From the NCBI RefSeq assembly GCF_008704495.1, contig NZ_CP023699.1, positions 3,286,001 through 3,350,000 of the forward strand: a DNA stretch of 64,000 bases, given 5' to 3'. A program made the position numbers and the translations under genes. The notes beneath the pieces are model-generated. The model had not been told where the DNA came from. It was given only the letters and a program-made list of their open reading frames with translations, and made no database searches. This document shows positions 8,683 through 16,098 of this stretch, piece after piece. Each line of letters begins with the position of its first letter. Position 1 is the stretch's first letter. The stretch is from Streptomyces kanamyceticus. GTDB taxonomy: Bacteria; Actinomycetota; Actinomycetes; Streptomycetales; Streptomycetaceae.

Positions 8683-10044
8683 GTGCGCCCTACCACCACC
8701 CCGCTGCTCCTCGCCGCCGCCACCCTGCTCGCCGCAGGCACCCTCACCGCGTGCGGCTCGGGCTCCGGCGACGACCCGGACACCGTGAAGGTCTCCTTCA
8801 AACAGTCCACGGACAACCAGATCAGGGTCATGGACACCTATCTGGCGGACGTCAAGAAGCAGTTCGAGAAGGCGAACCCCGGCAAGAAGGTCAAGCTGGT
8901 GCCCATCAAGGCGCCGGACTCGGAGTACTACACCAAGCTCCAGCAGATGCTCCGCTCCCCCAAGACCGCTCCCGACCTGGTCTACGAGGACACGTTCCTC
9001 ATCAACTCGGACATCACCAGCGGGTACTTGAAGCCGCTCGACTCCTACCTGGACAAGTGGCAGGACTGGGATCAGTTCATCGACACGTCCAAGTCGGCGG
9101 CGAAGGCGGCCGACGGCAAGACGTACGGCGTCCCCGACGGCACCGACACCAGGGGCCTCTGGTACAGCAACGCCATCTTCAAGAAGGCGGGCCTACCGGC
9201 CAATTGGCAGCCGAAGACCTGGGACGAGGTCCTGGACGCGGCCCGCACCATCAAGAAGAAGGTCCCAGACGTCACCCCCCTGAACGTCTACACGGGCAAG
9301 CCCGCGGGTGAGGCGGCCTCGATGCAGGGCTTCGAGATGCTGGCGTACGGCACGGGCAAGAACCCCCTGTACGACCCGAAGTCCAAGAAATGGGTCACCG
9401 GCAGCAAGGGCTTCAAGGACTCCCTGAGCTTCGTGGAGACGGTCTACAAGGAGAAGCTCGGCCCGGACGTCTCGGACGCGCTCGACCCCAACTTCGCGAC
9501 CCGCGTACGCGGTGAACTCCTGCCCGAGGACAAGCTGGGCATCAACCTGGACGGCTCCTGGCTCCCCCAGGACTGGGGCAAGGGCGCGGGCCACGAATGG
9601 CCCGAGTGGTCGAAGAAGCTGAGCCTCGCCCCCATGCCGACGCAGCACGGCCAGGCGCCCGGCAAGGTGAGCATGTCCGGCGGCTGGACCTGGGCGATCC
9701 CCTCCAAGGCGGACAACCCCGATCTCGCCTTCAAGTTCATCGAGACGATGCAGACGAAGGCGAACGCGCAGAAGTGGTACATCGCCAACTCCGGCATCTC
9801 CGTCCGCAAGGACGTAGCGGCCGACCCCGCCTACGTGAAGGCCCAGCCCGGCATCAAGTTCTTCACGGACCTGGTGGCCACGACGAACTACCGCCCGGCG
9901 TACCCGGCGTACCCCAAGGTCTCCACGGCGATCCAGGAGGCGATGGAGTCGGTGACGACGGGCGACGCGTCGGTCGACAAGGCGGCGTCCTCGTACGACG
10001 AAGAGGTGTCCTCGGCGACGGACGGCGCAGTAACCCAGAAGTAG
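8683..10044 (+). CDS. sugar ABC importer substrate-binding lipoprotein
   Basis: 453 residues. It is a lipoprotein: the signal sequence ends in the lipobox LTAC followed by GSGSGDD. The mature part is a family-1 extracellular solute-binding protein (EYYTKLQQMLRSPKTAPDLVYEDTF; then TRGLWYSNAIFKKAGL and PKTWDEVLDAARTIKKK, typical of oligosaccharide binders; and MSGGWTWAIPSKADNPDLAFKFIE near the C-terminus). GTG 8683 is preferred over GTG 8677 because TAGGAGG at 8668-8674 lies 8 nt before it but only 2 nt before the other. Two permease genes follow after a repeat-filled gap. There is no ATPase gene nearby, as is usual for Streptomyces sugar importers served by the shared ATPase MsiK. Confidence 0.93.
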   Translation: MRPTTTPLLLAAATLLAAGTLTACGSGSGDDPDTVKVSFKQSTDNQIRVMDTYLADVKKQFEKANPGKKVKLVPIKAPDSEYYTKLQQMLRSPKTAPDLVYEDTFLINSDITSGYLKPLDSYLDKWQDWDQFIDTSKSAAKAADGKTYGVPDGTDTRGLWYSNAIFKKAGLPANWQPKTWDEVLDAARTIKKKVPDVTPLNVYTGKPAGEAASMQGFEMLAYGTGKNPLYDPKSKKWVTGSKGFKDSLSFVETVYKEKLGPDVSDALDPNFATRVRGELLPEDKLGINLDGSWLPQDWGKGAGHEWPEWSKKLSLAPMPTQHGQAPGKVSMSGGWTWAIPSKADNPDLAFKFIETMQTKANAQKWYIANSGISVRKDVAADPAYVKAQPGIKFFTDLVATTNYRPAYPAYPKVSTAIQEAMESVTTGDASVDKAASSYDEEVSSATDGAVTQK

Positions 10045-10049
10045 CCGAA

Positions 10050-10300
10050 GCCCCGGTTATCGCCCCTCGGCACCGGGGGCTGTGCCCACCCTTCCCCAAG
10101 CTCTCGGCTTCGCTCGAGCAGGGGAGACCCCACTCGCCCAGCGGCACGATTGCCCACAGCGGAGCGGACCCGCAGCCGCTGAACCGGTCTGAGGGGACGT
10201 GGCGGTATGTCCGCCCGGAGCACTGGGGGCCACGAGCCGAGGTGCCCGTGGTGTGGCAAGGCTCTGGGACGGCGAGGACGGACATACCGCCGCGGCCCCG
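10050..10300 (+). repeat. dispersed ~250-bp element, copy A
   Basis: This fills most of the 315-bp gap between the binding-protein and permease genes. It carries 13-bp inverted arms GGCGGTATGTCCG (10201-10213) and its complement (10279-10291), 65 nt apart, preceded by a conserved block CCCCTCGGCACCGGGGGC. A second copy lies in opposite orientation at about 42905-43120 with the same arm spacing. Within it, near 10095-10130, is the hairpin CTCTCGGCTTCGCTCGAG, of which another copy lies at 55072. No protein can be supported here. The insertion separates genes of one transport operon. Confidence 0.75.
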
Positions 10301-10359
10301 CCCCCACGACGGCCCCGAGGCGAACCCCCGCACCACCCGCAGAGAGTGAGTGCCGCAAA

Positions 10360-11253
10360 GTGACCACCGCACCCCACACGCACCGCGCACACCGCACCCG
10401 CCGAGCCCTACTCCGAGCCCTCCCCGTCTCCCCCGCCACCATCCTCCTGCTCCTCTTCCTCGCAGGACCCATCGGCTACTGCGCCTACATCGCCTTCACC
10501 GACCTCCAACTCACCGGCCAGGCCGAATCCAGCTTCGTGGGCTTCGCGAACTTCCGCGAAGCCTTCGGCGACGAACGCTTCCTCAACGCCGTCTGGCTGA
10601 CCCTCGTCTTCACCGTCCTCTCCTCCCTGATCGGCCAGAACACCCTGGGCCTCGCCCTCGCCTCCTTCATGCAGCGCGCGTCGAAGCCGGTCCGCACCTT
10701 CACCGGCGCGATCGTCGTCACCGCCTGGGTCCTCCCGGAGGTGGTCGCGGGCTTCCTCCTCTACGCCTTCTTCCGCCGCGAGGGCACCCTCAACGCCGTC
10801 CTCGACTTCCTCCATCTCCCCTCCCAGAACTGGATGTTCACGCTCCCGATCCTGGCGGTCTCGTTCGCGAACGTCTGGCGCGGAACGGCCTTCTCGATGC
10901 TGGTCTACTCCGCCGCGCTCAACGAGATCCCCAAAGAGATCACGGAGGCCGCCGAGATGGACGGCGCGAGCGGCTGGCGCCGCATGTGGCACATCACGCT
11001 GCCGATGATCCGCCGCTCCATCGGCACGAACCTCATGCTCAACACCCTGCAGACGCTCTCCGTCTTCGGCCTGATCTGGGTGATGACCCGCGGCGGCCCG
11101 GGCAACCGCAGCCAGACGCTCCCCCTGTTCATGTACGAACAGGCCTTCCAGAAAAGCATGATCGGCTACGGCACGGCGGTGGCCCTGCTGCTCCTCCTGG
11201 TCGGCTCGCTGTTCTCCCTGGTCTACATGCGCCTGCTGCGCACGGAGGTCTGA
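10360..11253 (+). CDS. sugar ABC importer permease, MalF type
   Basis: 297 residues and about six transmembrane helices. An N-terminal helix (ATILLLLFLAGPIGYCAYIAF) is followed by the inner-membrane component fold. The cytoplasmic EAA loop is visible as EITEAAEMDGASGWRRMWHITLPMI, the docking site for the ATPase. GTG 10360 was chosen because the MTTAPHTH start gives the usual length; upstream frame sequence is part of the dispersed repeat. The next permease starts 2 nt downstream, so they are co-translated. The partner ATPase is not encoded here. Confidence 0.92.
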   Translation: MTTAPHTHRAHRTRRALLRALPVSPATILLLLFLAGPIGYCAYIAFTDLQLTGQAESSFVGFANFREAFGDERFLNAVWLTLVFTVLSSLIGQNTLGLALASFMQRASKPVRTFTGAIVVTAWVLPEVVAGFLLYAFFRREGTLNAVLDFLHLPSQNWMFTLPILAVSFANVWRGTAFSMLVYSAALNEIPKEITEAAEMDGASGWRRMWHITLPMIRRSIGTNLMLNTLQTLSVFGLIWVMTRGGPGNRSQTLPLFMYEQAFQKSMIGYGTAVALLLLLVGSLFSLVYMRLLRTEV

Positions 11254-11255
11254 AA

Positions 11256-12107
11256 GTGAAGCCGAAGCGGAGCAGCAACAGACTCTCCCGCCGCACCACC
11301 CACCGCCTGGCGGCCGACGCGGGCCTGCTCGCCGTGGCCGCCGCGTTCGTACTCCCGCTGGCCTGGGTGGTCCTGTCCTCCTTCGACCCGAAGGCGGACC
11401 TCAAGGTACGCGTCCCCAGCAGCCTCACCCTGGACAACTACGACAAGGTCCTGACCCCCGAGATCACCTTCACCCCGCTCCTCAACAGCCTGCTGCTGTG
11501 CGGCGGCGGCACCCTGCTCACGGTGGTCTGCGCGGCACTGGCCGCCTACCCGCTCTCGCGCTACAAGTCGCGCCTGAACCGCCCCTTCATGCTGACGATC
11601 CTGTTCGCGACGAGCCTGCCGATCACCGCGATCATGGTCCCGGTGTACGCGCTGTTCGTGCAGGTCGACCTGATCGACACGATGCAGGGCACGATCTTCT
11701 TCTTCGCCGCCTCCCAACTCCCGTTCGCCATCTGGCTGATGAAGAACTTCATGGACGGCGTGCCCAAGGAGCTGGAGGAGGCGGCGTGGACGGACGGCGC
11801 GTCGTCGTTCCAGTCCCTGCTCCGGATCGTGCTGCCCCTCATGGGCCCGGGCGTGGCGGTGGTGACCGTCTTCTCGTTCGTCATGATGTGGGGCAACTTC
11901 TTCGTCCCCTTCATGCTCCTGCTCACCCCGGAACAGATGCCCGCGTCGGTCAGCATCAACGACTTCTTCGGAAACAAGGGCACCGTGGTCTACGGCCAGC
12001 TGGCCGCGTTCTCGATCATCTACTCGACCCCGGTGATCCTCTTGTACGTCCTGGTCTCCCGCCGCCTGGGCGGCGGCTTCGCACTGGGCGGAGCGGTAAA
12101 AGGCTGA
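11256..12107 (+). CDS. sugar ABC importer permease, MalG type
   Basis: 283 residues and six transmembrane helices. The N-terminal helix is LLAVAAAFVLPLAWVVLSSF, followed by a periplasmic SLTLDNYDKVL segment typical of MalG-like permeases. The EAA loop is KELEEAAWTDGASSFQSLLRIVLPLMGPG. It pairs with the preceding MalF-type protein to form the membrane channel for the lipoprotein at 8683-10044. The GTG start sits 2 nt after the previous stop. The substrate is probably an oligosaccharide, but its identity is not readable from sequence. Confidence 0.92.
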   Translation: MKPKRSSNRLSRRTTHRLAADAGLLAVAAAFVLPLAWVVLSSFDPKADLKVRVPSSLTLDNYDKVLTPEITFTPLLNSLLLCGGGTLLTVVCAALAAYPLSRYKSRLNRPFMLTILFATSLPITAIMVPVYALFVQVDLIDTMQGTIFFFAASQLPFAIWLMKNFMDGVPKELEEAAWTDGASSFQSLLRIVLPLMGPGVAVVTVFSFVMMWGNFFVPFMLLLTPEQMPASVSINDFFGNKGTVVYGQLAAFSIIYSTPVILLYVLVSRRLGGGFALGGAVKG

Positions 12108-12257
12108 TCTGAGCCGCCCGGCACAGAACTGTGACATGACTTCGCAGGCATACGTCCCCCGCACCCCATTCGTCACCACTCAACCATCTGGTATCAGCCA
12201 TCGGCTCGGACTAGCGTGCTGAACTCGCGCCACCTCCCATCCCGCCAGGAGCCGACA

Positions 12258-12908
12258 GTGAACCGCCCTCTCCGCCTAGCGACGGCCGCGCTCACCGCGT
12301 CCGCAGCCCTGCTCCTGTCGTCGTGCGGCAGCGGCGACGACGCCAAGGACTCCGACAAGATCGCCGGTGCGGAGCAGGGCGGGGAGCGGCAGAAGTCGAA
12401 GGCGCCGAGCGAGCCCGCGCGGCAGGCGGACCGGCCGAAGATCGAGCTGCCCTCGGACCTCACGTACGCGTTCGAGTGGAAGAAGACGGGCGACAAGGCG
12501 AAGGACGCGGTGCTCGCGGACCGGGAACAGGCCATCCAGACGGTCGACATGGCCATCGCCGACAAGGATCCGGCCGAGAAGGCGATGCGCTTCTACCACC
12601 AGGAAGAGGCGGCGGCCCAGGCCCAGAAGTACGTCGAGGCCTACGTGAAGGCGAAGGCGCGCACCACCGGCGCCTACCGCTACTACGCCGCGACCGTCAC
12701 GGCCGACGGAGGCAGCGCGGCCCTCACGTACTGCGAGGACCAGAGCAAGGTCTACGACAAGTACCTGAAGAAGAACTCGATCGACAAGTCGCCCGCCACG
12801 AAGAACAGTTACGTGCTGTACGCGGCGGAGCTGCGCAAGAACGACGCGGGCGTCTGGGTCACCACGAAACTGAACGCGACTCGGGGGAGCGACACATGCC
12901 AACCATGA
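12258..12908 (+). CDS. putative lipoprotein, function unknown
   Basis: 216 residues with a lipoprotein signal peptide (NRPLRLATAALTASAALLLSSCGSGDD) whose lipobox is LSSC. The mature N-terminus is charged and Lys/Glu/Asp rich. The rest (about 80-210) looks like a small mixed alpha/beta domain with YRYYAATVTADGG and ALTYCEDQSKVYDKY, reminiscent of the NTF2-like helper domains in actinobacterial lipoproteins, but I do not recognise a family. GTG 12258 follows AGGAG by 6 nt. The stop lies 13 nt inside the next gene, so the two are translationally coupled and probably function together at the cell surface. Confidence 0.8.
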   Translation: MNRPLRLATAALTASAALLLSSCGSGDDAKDSDKIAGAEQGGERQKSKAPSEPARQADRPKIELPSDLTYAFEWKKTGDKAKDAVLADREQAIQTVDMAIADKDPAEKAMRFYHQEEAAAQAQKYVEAYVKAKARTTGAYRYYAATVTADGGSAALTYCEDQSKVYDKYLKKNSIDKSPATKNSYVLYAAELRKNDAGVWVTTKLNATRGSDTCQP

Positions 12909-13930
12909 AGCGCAGGACCGTGTGGCTCGCGGCCACGGCGGCCGTGAGCTGCGTACTGCTGACCGCGGGACCCGCCGCGGCCGAGAAGGGCGTCGGCGGC
13001 GGCACCCCGGCGGCGACGCCGGAGGTCGGCGGCGACCAGAAGGGCGGATCCCTGCTCGCCTCGGCGGGCGGCATCGTCTACGACCGCTCCAAGAACGGCG
13101 CGGGCCCCAGGACCGGCGCGATCGCCCCCACGGGCACCTACAAGCCGCCGCCGTGCTGGTACGGCCCCACCTACACGCCCGCCGAGTTCAAGAAGGAGCG
13201 CGAGGCGGTCTGGTCGGTGGACTCCACGGGCTACGAGTGGGACGCGGCGCAGCGCAAGAAGTACGTCGAGGGCGAGCCGTACAAGGACTTCAACATGGAC
13301 AAGGCCGGGAAGGGCTATTGGTGGACGTCGTTCCCCAACAAGTCGTATCCGCCCGGCTGGGACTCGTGCAAGAAGGAGACCTTCTGGGTCGACAAGGGTG
13401 ATCCGCCCCCGGCCGACGCGCCCGAGGCGATCGACCCGGAGATCCTCGCGAAGCTCGCGCTCGCCGAGATCCGCGTGCCCGGCACGAAGGTGTCGCTCGC
13501 CCCGAAGGCCACGACGAAGGTGAACCTGCCGACGTGGGCGTGGCTGGACGGCGCGGAGTTCAAGCCGGTGTCGGTGACGGCGTCGGTGCCGGTCCTCGGC
13601 ATCGAGGCGACGACGACCGCCGAGCCGGTCTCGCTCAGGATCGACCCGGGCACGCCGGACGCCGAGACGTACCCCGCCTCCGGCGTCTGCGACCTCACGA
13701 AGAACGGGATCGGCGAGCCGTACGCCAAGGGCAAGTCGAAGGAGACCCCGCCCTGCGGCGTGAAGTACCTGCGCTCGTCCGGCAAGGGCTCGTTCCCGCT
13801 GAAGGCGACGGTCACCTGGAAGATCCACTGGGTGGGCACCGGCGTGAACGGCGAACAGGCCCTGCCCAACGGCGAGTTCGGGGCCGATCAGGACGTGGTG
13901 GTGGAGGAGATCCAGGCCATCAACCGCTAG
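12896..13930 (+). CDS. secreted protein, function unknown (coupled to the preceding lipoprotein)
   Basis: 344 residues. A Sec signal peptide (KRRTVWLAATAAVSCVLLTAGPAAA-EK) precedes a mature part with the motif YKPPPCWYGPTYTPAEFKKER near 80-100, several isolated Cys residues that could form disulphides, and a C-terminal half predicted to be beta-rich. I do not recognise a characterised family; such proteins are common conserved secreted proteins of Streptomyces. GGGGGAG precedes ATG 12896 by about 5 nt. It overlaps the lipoprotein gene by 13 nt, which implies a joint surface function. The TAG stop is immediately followed by a dispersed 19-bp repeat. Confidence 0.82.
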   Translation: MPTMKRRTVWLAATAAVSCVLLTAGPAAAEKGVGGGTPAATPEVGGDQKGGSLLASAGGIVYDRSKNGAGPRTGAIAPTGTYKPPPCWYGPTYTPAEFKKEREAVWSVDSTGYEWDAAQRKKYVEGEPYKDFNMDKAGKGYWWTSFPNKSYPPGWDSCKKETFWVDKGDPPPADAPEAIDPEILAKLALAEIRVPGTKVSLAPKATTKVNLPTWAWLDGAEFKPVSVTASVPVLGIEATTTAEPVSLRIDPGTPDAETYPASGVCDLTKNGIGEPYAKGKSKETPPCGVKYLRSSGKGSFPLKATVTWKIHWVGTGVNGEQALPNGEFGADQDVVVEEIQAINR

Positions 13931-13948
13931 GGCCTGTCCGGCGGGTCA
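13928..13948 (+). repeat. dispersed 19-bp repeat beginning at a stop codon
   Basis: The string TAGGGCCTGTCCGGCGG plus GTCA starts with the stop codon of the secreted-protein gene. The same string with one change (A for G) starts at the stop codon of the ABC permease at 62059. Confidence 0.7.
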
Positions 13949-13986
13949 CCCTAGGACTTTCGCACCAATCCGCAACCTCGTAGGAA

Positions 13987-14025
13987 CACACCGTAGTCGC
14001 CACCCCCGCTGGCGCCTACGGTGTG
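13987..14025. promoter_or_regulatory. 16-bp inverted repeat over the start of the XRE gene
   Basis: The arms CACACCGTAGTCGCCA (13987-14002) and TGGCGCCTACGGTGTG (14010-14025) match at 15 of 16 positions around a 7-nt centre. The right arm contains TACGGT (14017-14022), a plausible -10 box lying 6 nt before GTG 14029. The repeat could be an operator for autorepression by the XRE protein or an RNA hairpin; both are inference. Confidence 0.65.
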
Positions 14026-14028
14026 CCC

Positions 14029-14739
14029 GTGCAACCGAGCCAACCGCCGCACCAGCCCACGCCGCCCTTCAACTTCCCCGCCGCCCGCCGGCTGCGCGAG
14101 GCCCTCGGCATGGCGCCGGGTCACGTCGCGTACGGCATGCGCGCGAGCTACGGGCTCGCCCACATCACGCCCGACACGATTATGGCGTGGGAACGCGGGC
14201 TCGCCTCGCCCACCTCCGCCGAGCTGACCGCCCTGGCCGCGACGCTGTGGTGCTCGCCCGGTGAACTCATGGGCGCGGCGCGGACGTTGCGCGAGCACCG
14301 GCTGGCGCGCGGCCTCGCGCCCGAGGACGTCGCGCGCGCGGCGGGCGTGGAGATCCAGTCGTACCTGCTCATGGAGGAGACCGGCACCTGGCGCGGGAAC
14401 GAGCGGCAGTCCGCGGCGCTCGCCCGGGTCCTCGATCTCGCGCTGGCCGACTTCGTGCACGTGACCGGCCGCGCCGAGCCGCTCGCCGAGCTGCTGCGCA
14501 GCGCCGTCACCACCCGCTGGCAGGGGTACGTACGACCGGTCACCAAGCTGCTGCCTCTGGAACGGCGGCAGGTCGAGGGCGTGCTGCGGCAGATGCACGA
14601 GGACTACCAGTCACGGATGGCGCGGACCCTGAGCTGGGGCGGCGGGGCGGGTTCCGACGCCTCCGGGGAGGCGGGCCGTGACTTCCTGGACCGAATCCTC
14701 GAACATTTCTGGCCTTTGGTCGGGGGCGGCCGGGACTAA
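14029..14739 (+). CDS. XRE-type helix-turn-helix DNA-binding protein
   Basis: About 236 residues. The sequence reads as two HTH-like segments. The first (about 15-75) has FPAARRLREALGMAPGHVAYGM, then ITPDTIMAWERGLASPTSAELTALAATLW, typical of XRE/Cro helices 2-5. A second weaker one is REHRLARGLAPEDVARAAGVEIQSYLLMEETG. No enzymatic domain is visible. The start is GTG 14029 or 14023. I favour 14029 because there is no ribosome binding site, and a -10-like TACGGT ends 6 nt upstream, which fits a leaderless mRNA. A near-perfect inverted repeat covers this promoter. It converges on pfkA (32-bp gap). Confidence 0.85.
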   Translation: MQPSQPPHQPTPPFNFPAARRLREALGMAPGHVAYGMRASYGLAHITPDTIMAWERGLASPTSAELTALAATLWCSPGELMGAARTLREHRLARGLAPEDVARAAGVEIQSYLLMEETGTWRGNERQSAALARVLDLALADFVHVTGRAEPLAELLRSAVTTRWQGYVRPVTKLLPLERRQVEGVLRQMHEDYQSRMARTLSWGGGAGSDASGEAGRDFLDRILEHFWPLVGGGRD

Positions 14740-14771
14740 AGCCCCGGCCCCGTAGAGCGAAGCGCGGACGT

Positions 14772-15797
14772 CTAGAAGACCGACTCCGCCTCGTCCATCC
14801 GGTCCTTCGGCACGGTCTTCAGCTCCGTGACCGCCTCCGCGAGCGGCACCATCGTGATGTCCGTGCCGCGCAGCGCCGTCATCCTGCCGTACTCCTCGCG
14901 GTGCGCCGCCTCCACCGCGTGCCAGCCGAAGCGGGTCGCGAGGACGCGGTCGTAGGCCGTGGGGGTGCCGCCGCGCTGGACGTGGCCGAGGATGACCGGC
15001 TTGGCCTCCTTGCCGAGGCGGGACTCCAGTTCGTACGCGAGGGCCGTGCCGATGCCCTGGAAGCGCTCGTGGCCGAACTGGTCGATCGCGCCCTTGCCGT
15101 AGTTCATCGTGCCGTCCTGCGGGTGCGCGCCCTCGGCGACGCAGATCACCGCGAACTTCTTGCCGCGCGAGAACCGCTCCTCGACCAGCGCGACCAGGTC
15201 GGCGGGGTCGAAGGGCCGCTCGGGCAGGCAGATGCCGTGGGCGCCGCCCGCCATGCCGGACTCCAGGGCGATCCAGCCCGCGTGGCGGCCCATGACCTCG
15301 ACGACCATCACGCGCTGGTGCGATTCGGCGGTGGTCTTGAGGCGGTCCATGGCCTCGGTCGCCACGCCGACGGCCGTGTCGAAGCCGAAGGTGCGGTCCG
15401 TGGAGGAGATGTCGTTGTCGATGGTCTTCGGGACGCCGACGACGGGCAGGCCCGCGTCCGACAGCATCTTGGCGGCCGTCAGGGTGCCCTCGCCGCCGAT
15501 CGGGATCAGCACGTCGAAGCCGATCTCCTTGGCGAGCGCGGGGGCGTTCTCGCAGGCGGCGCGGAACCGGTCGCGCTCCAGGCGGGACGAGCCGAGGATC
15601 GTGCCGCCGCGGGCCAGGATGCCGCTGACCGCGTTCAGGTCGAGGGGGCGGTAGCGCCCGTCGAGCAGGCCCGCGTAGCCGTCCTCGAAGCCGATGACCT
15701 CGTCGCCGTAGTGCGTGACGGCGCGGTGCACGACCGACCGGATCACTGCGTTGAGGCCCGGGCAGTCGCCGCCCGCGGTGAGAATTCCGATACGCAT
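14772..15797 (-). CDS. pfkA: 6-phosphofructokinase (ATP-type)
   Basis: 341 residues, the usual length for actinobacterial PfkA. It phosphorylates fructose-6-phosphate to fructose-1,6-bisphosphate. Motifs: the nucleotide loop GILTAGGDCPGLNAVIR at the N-terminus; GGEGTL, with Gly at the position that is Asp in pyrophosphate-dependent enzymes (so ATP use is expected); PKTIDNDI with the catalytic TIDND; and MGRHAGW for substrate binding. Lys before TIDND is the group-III feature shared with Streptomyces ATP enzymes, as I recall. S. coelicolor has three paralogues, and this one sits in the pfkA2 context beside pta-ackA-pyk. It is divergent from pta. Confidence 0.95.
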   Translation of the reverse strand: MRIGILTAGGDCPGLNAVIRSVVHRAVTHYGDEVIGFEDGYAGLLDGRYRPLDLNAVSGILARGGTILGSSRLERDRFRAACENAPALAKEIGFDVLIPIGGEGTLTAAKMLSDAGLPVVGVPKTIDNDISSTDRTFGFDTAVGVATEAMDRLKTTAESHQRVMVVEVMGRHAGWIALESGMAGGAHGICLPERPFDPADLVALVEERFSRGKKFAVICVAEGAHPQDGTMNYGKGAIDQFGHERFQGIGTALAYELESRLGKEAKPVILGHVQRGGTPTAYDRVLATRFGWHAVEAAHREEYGRMTALRGTDITMVPLAEAVTELKTVPKDRMDEAESVF

Positions 15798-16098
15798 CGC
15801 GCTGTGTCTCCTGCTCGCTGTTGGTACTTGTGAGCCGATCCGATTGTTCCACGGCCGGAGGGGGGTCGCCGCTCACGGATGTCCGACGGATGCGCGTGCG
15901 ATCCGGGGGCAGGGGCCTTATGGCCCTTGACCCGGGGCCTTTCGTCCGGCGGGCGACCCAGCCAGCCGCAGAGGTATCGTCAAGGGGACACAGCCGCGAT
16001 ATCGGGTCATTTGTCCATTCACCGGCAGGCAGCCATCAGTGGCCGAAGGACGGCCATCGGCGGGCAGCGGAGCAGTAGCGAAGAAGGGGAGAGCACGC
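15798..16098. other. divergent promoter region between pfkA and pta
   Basis: A 301-bp gap between the two divergent starts. No ORF with convincing coding character was found, and no strong palindrome beyond short ones. It must hold both promoters. The pta start at 16099 is preceded by GGGGAGAG; upstream of pfkA (minus strand) the purine-rich AGGAGACACAGC lies just before ATG 15797. Confidence 0.5.

Noticed and set aside
10050..10300. Insertion sequence
   Set aside because: There is no transposase frame and the arms are internal, not terminal; called a dispersed element instead.
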